6,084 bases of DNA from contig JBEKTY010000296.1 of NCBI GenBank assembly GCA_049515555.1, forward strand, positions 1 through 6,084, given 5' to 3'. The stretch is from JBEKTY01 sp049515555. GTDB lineage: Bacteria > Planctomycetota > Planctomycetia > Pirellulales > Thermoguttaceae. The translations under genes and the position numbers were made by a program. Under the pieces are notes generated by a model, which saw only the letters and a list, made by a program, of their open reading frames with translations, was not told the origin of the DNA and made no database searches. How positions within the stretch are numbered: the stretch's first letter is position 1; every line of letters starts with the position of its first letter. Of this stretch, positions 5,919 to 6,084 are shown piece by piece.

Positions 5919-5946
5919 ATTTTACCCCTGCCCAGCCCGCTGTCAA
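5919..5946 (-). promoter_or_regulatory. Sigma-70-type promoter for the arg cluster
   Basis: Read on the minus strand, a perfect -35 hexamer TTGACA (5946-5941) is followed by 16 nt and then TAAAAT (5924-5919), one mismatch from the -10 consensus. It sits between the putative end of the upstream frame (6006) and argB, and points into argB. Transcription would start near 5912, giving a leader of about 70 nt to the GTG at 5842 or about 16 nt to the ATG at 5896. No ARG box or other operator was recognised around it. The match is seen directly; activity is inferred. Confidence 0.7.
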
Positions 5947-5980
5947 TGGGGGAGGCCCGGCGGCGAGCCGGTTGCGTTGT

Positions 5981-6000
5981 TGGCAACATCTGCGTTGCCA
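5981..6000 (-). other. Stem-loop just after the upstream frame's stop
   Basis: TGGCAAC (5981-5987) and GTTGCCA (5994-6000) form a perfect 7-bp stem with a 6-nt loop. It lies 5 nt beyond the TAA (6008-6006) that closes a minus-strand open frame. A hairpin there is what one expects after a gene, but no T tract follows on the minus strand, so a Rho-independent terminator is not supported. Confidence 0.35.
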
Positions 6001-6005
6001 GGGGT

Positions 6006-6084
6006 TTACGGAGGCATCGCAAAACGGCTTCCCCGCAAGTCGGCTCGTTTTCGTCGCAGTTCGGCGATGCCGCCTGCAATTTCG
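6006..6084 (-). CDS. Possible C-terminal end of an upstream gene (partial)
   Basis: The minus-strand frame from the window edge to the TAA at 6008-6006 is open for 25 codons and reads EIAGGIAELRRKRADLRGSR followed by FAMPP. It has a plausible coding look, ends 60 nt before the arg promoter, and is followed by a hairpin. The product cannot be identified from 25 residues. The competing frame in this stretch is an upstream extension of argB from an ATG at 6079, which the promoter argues against. Either frame may be non-coding. Confidence 0.3.
   Translation of the reverse strand, partial: EIAGGIAELRRKRADLRGSRFAMPP

Noticed and set aside
5843..6079. N-terminal extension of argB to the ATG at 6079
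   Set aside because: The extra residues are Arg- and Pro-rich and unlike the family, and the frame runs through the promoter at 5919-5946.

Overview
The window is a GC-rich bacterial arginine biosynthesis cluster, encoded entirely on the minus strand and transcribed from high to low coordinates: argB (acetylglutamate kinase), argD (acetylornithine aminotransferase), argF (ornithine carbamoyltransferase), argC (acetylglutamyl-phosphate reductase), argJ (ornithine acetyltransferase). All five proteins are full length and keep their catalytic motifs. The protein styles and intergenic repeats, especially the twin CTCACGC/GCGTGAG hairpins, suggest a planctomycete of the Pirellulales type. That taxonomic call is an inference from memory, not a database result.

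Layout in the direction of transcription. Positions 6084-6006 may hold the last codons of an upstream gene. A near-consensus sigma-70 promoter (TTGACA, 16 nt, TAAAAT) lies at 5946-5919. argB follows (GTG start preferred, 5842-4955). A 162-nt gap (4954-4793) is almost filled by a palindromic repeat and an 11-unit heptamer array that ends one base before the argD ATG. argD (4792-3569) overlaps argF (3609-2692) by 41 nt. A 104-nt gap carries two related perfect hairpins. argC follows (2587-1580). A 176-nt gap carries an AT-rich inverted repeat. argJ follows (1403-210). Beyond argJ lies a second, oppositely oriented copy of the palindromic repeat (144-177). Positions 1-143 hold no gene that I can support.

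Together the enzymes convert N-acetylglutamate to ornithine (ArgB, ArgC, ArgD), recycle the acetyl group to glutamate (ArgJ), and carbamoylate ornithine to citrulline (ArgF). Genes for argininosuccinate synthase and lyase, carbamoyl-phosphate synthase and a dedicated acetylglutamate synthase are not in the window. ArgB has the N-terminal helix and the C-terminal GIGTEI segment associated with arginine-inhibited kinases, which fits feedback control in the acetyl-recycling pathway.

I found no new enzymatic or defence system. The unusual part is the non-coding DNA. Each of the three real gaps in the operon is occupied by a different repeat family, one of which replaces the region where the argD ribosome binding site should be. 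The only gene junction without a repeat is the argD/argF overlap.
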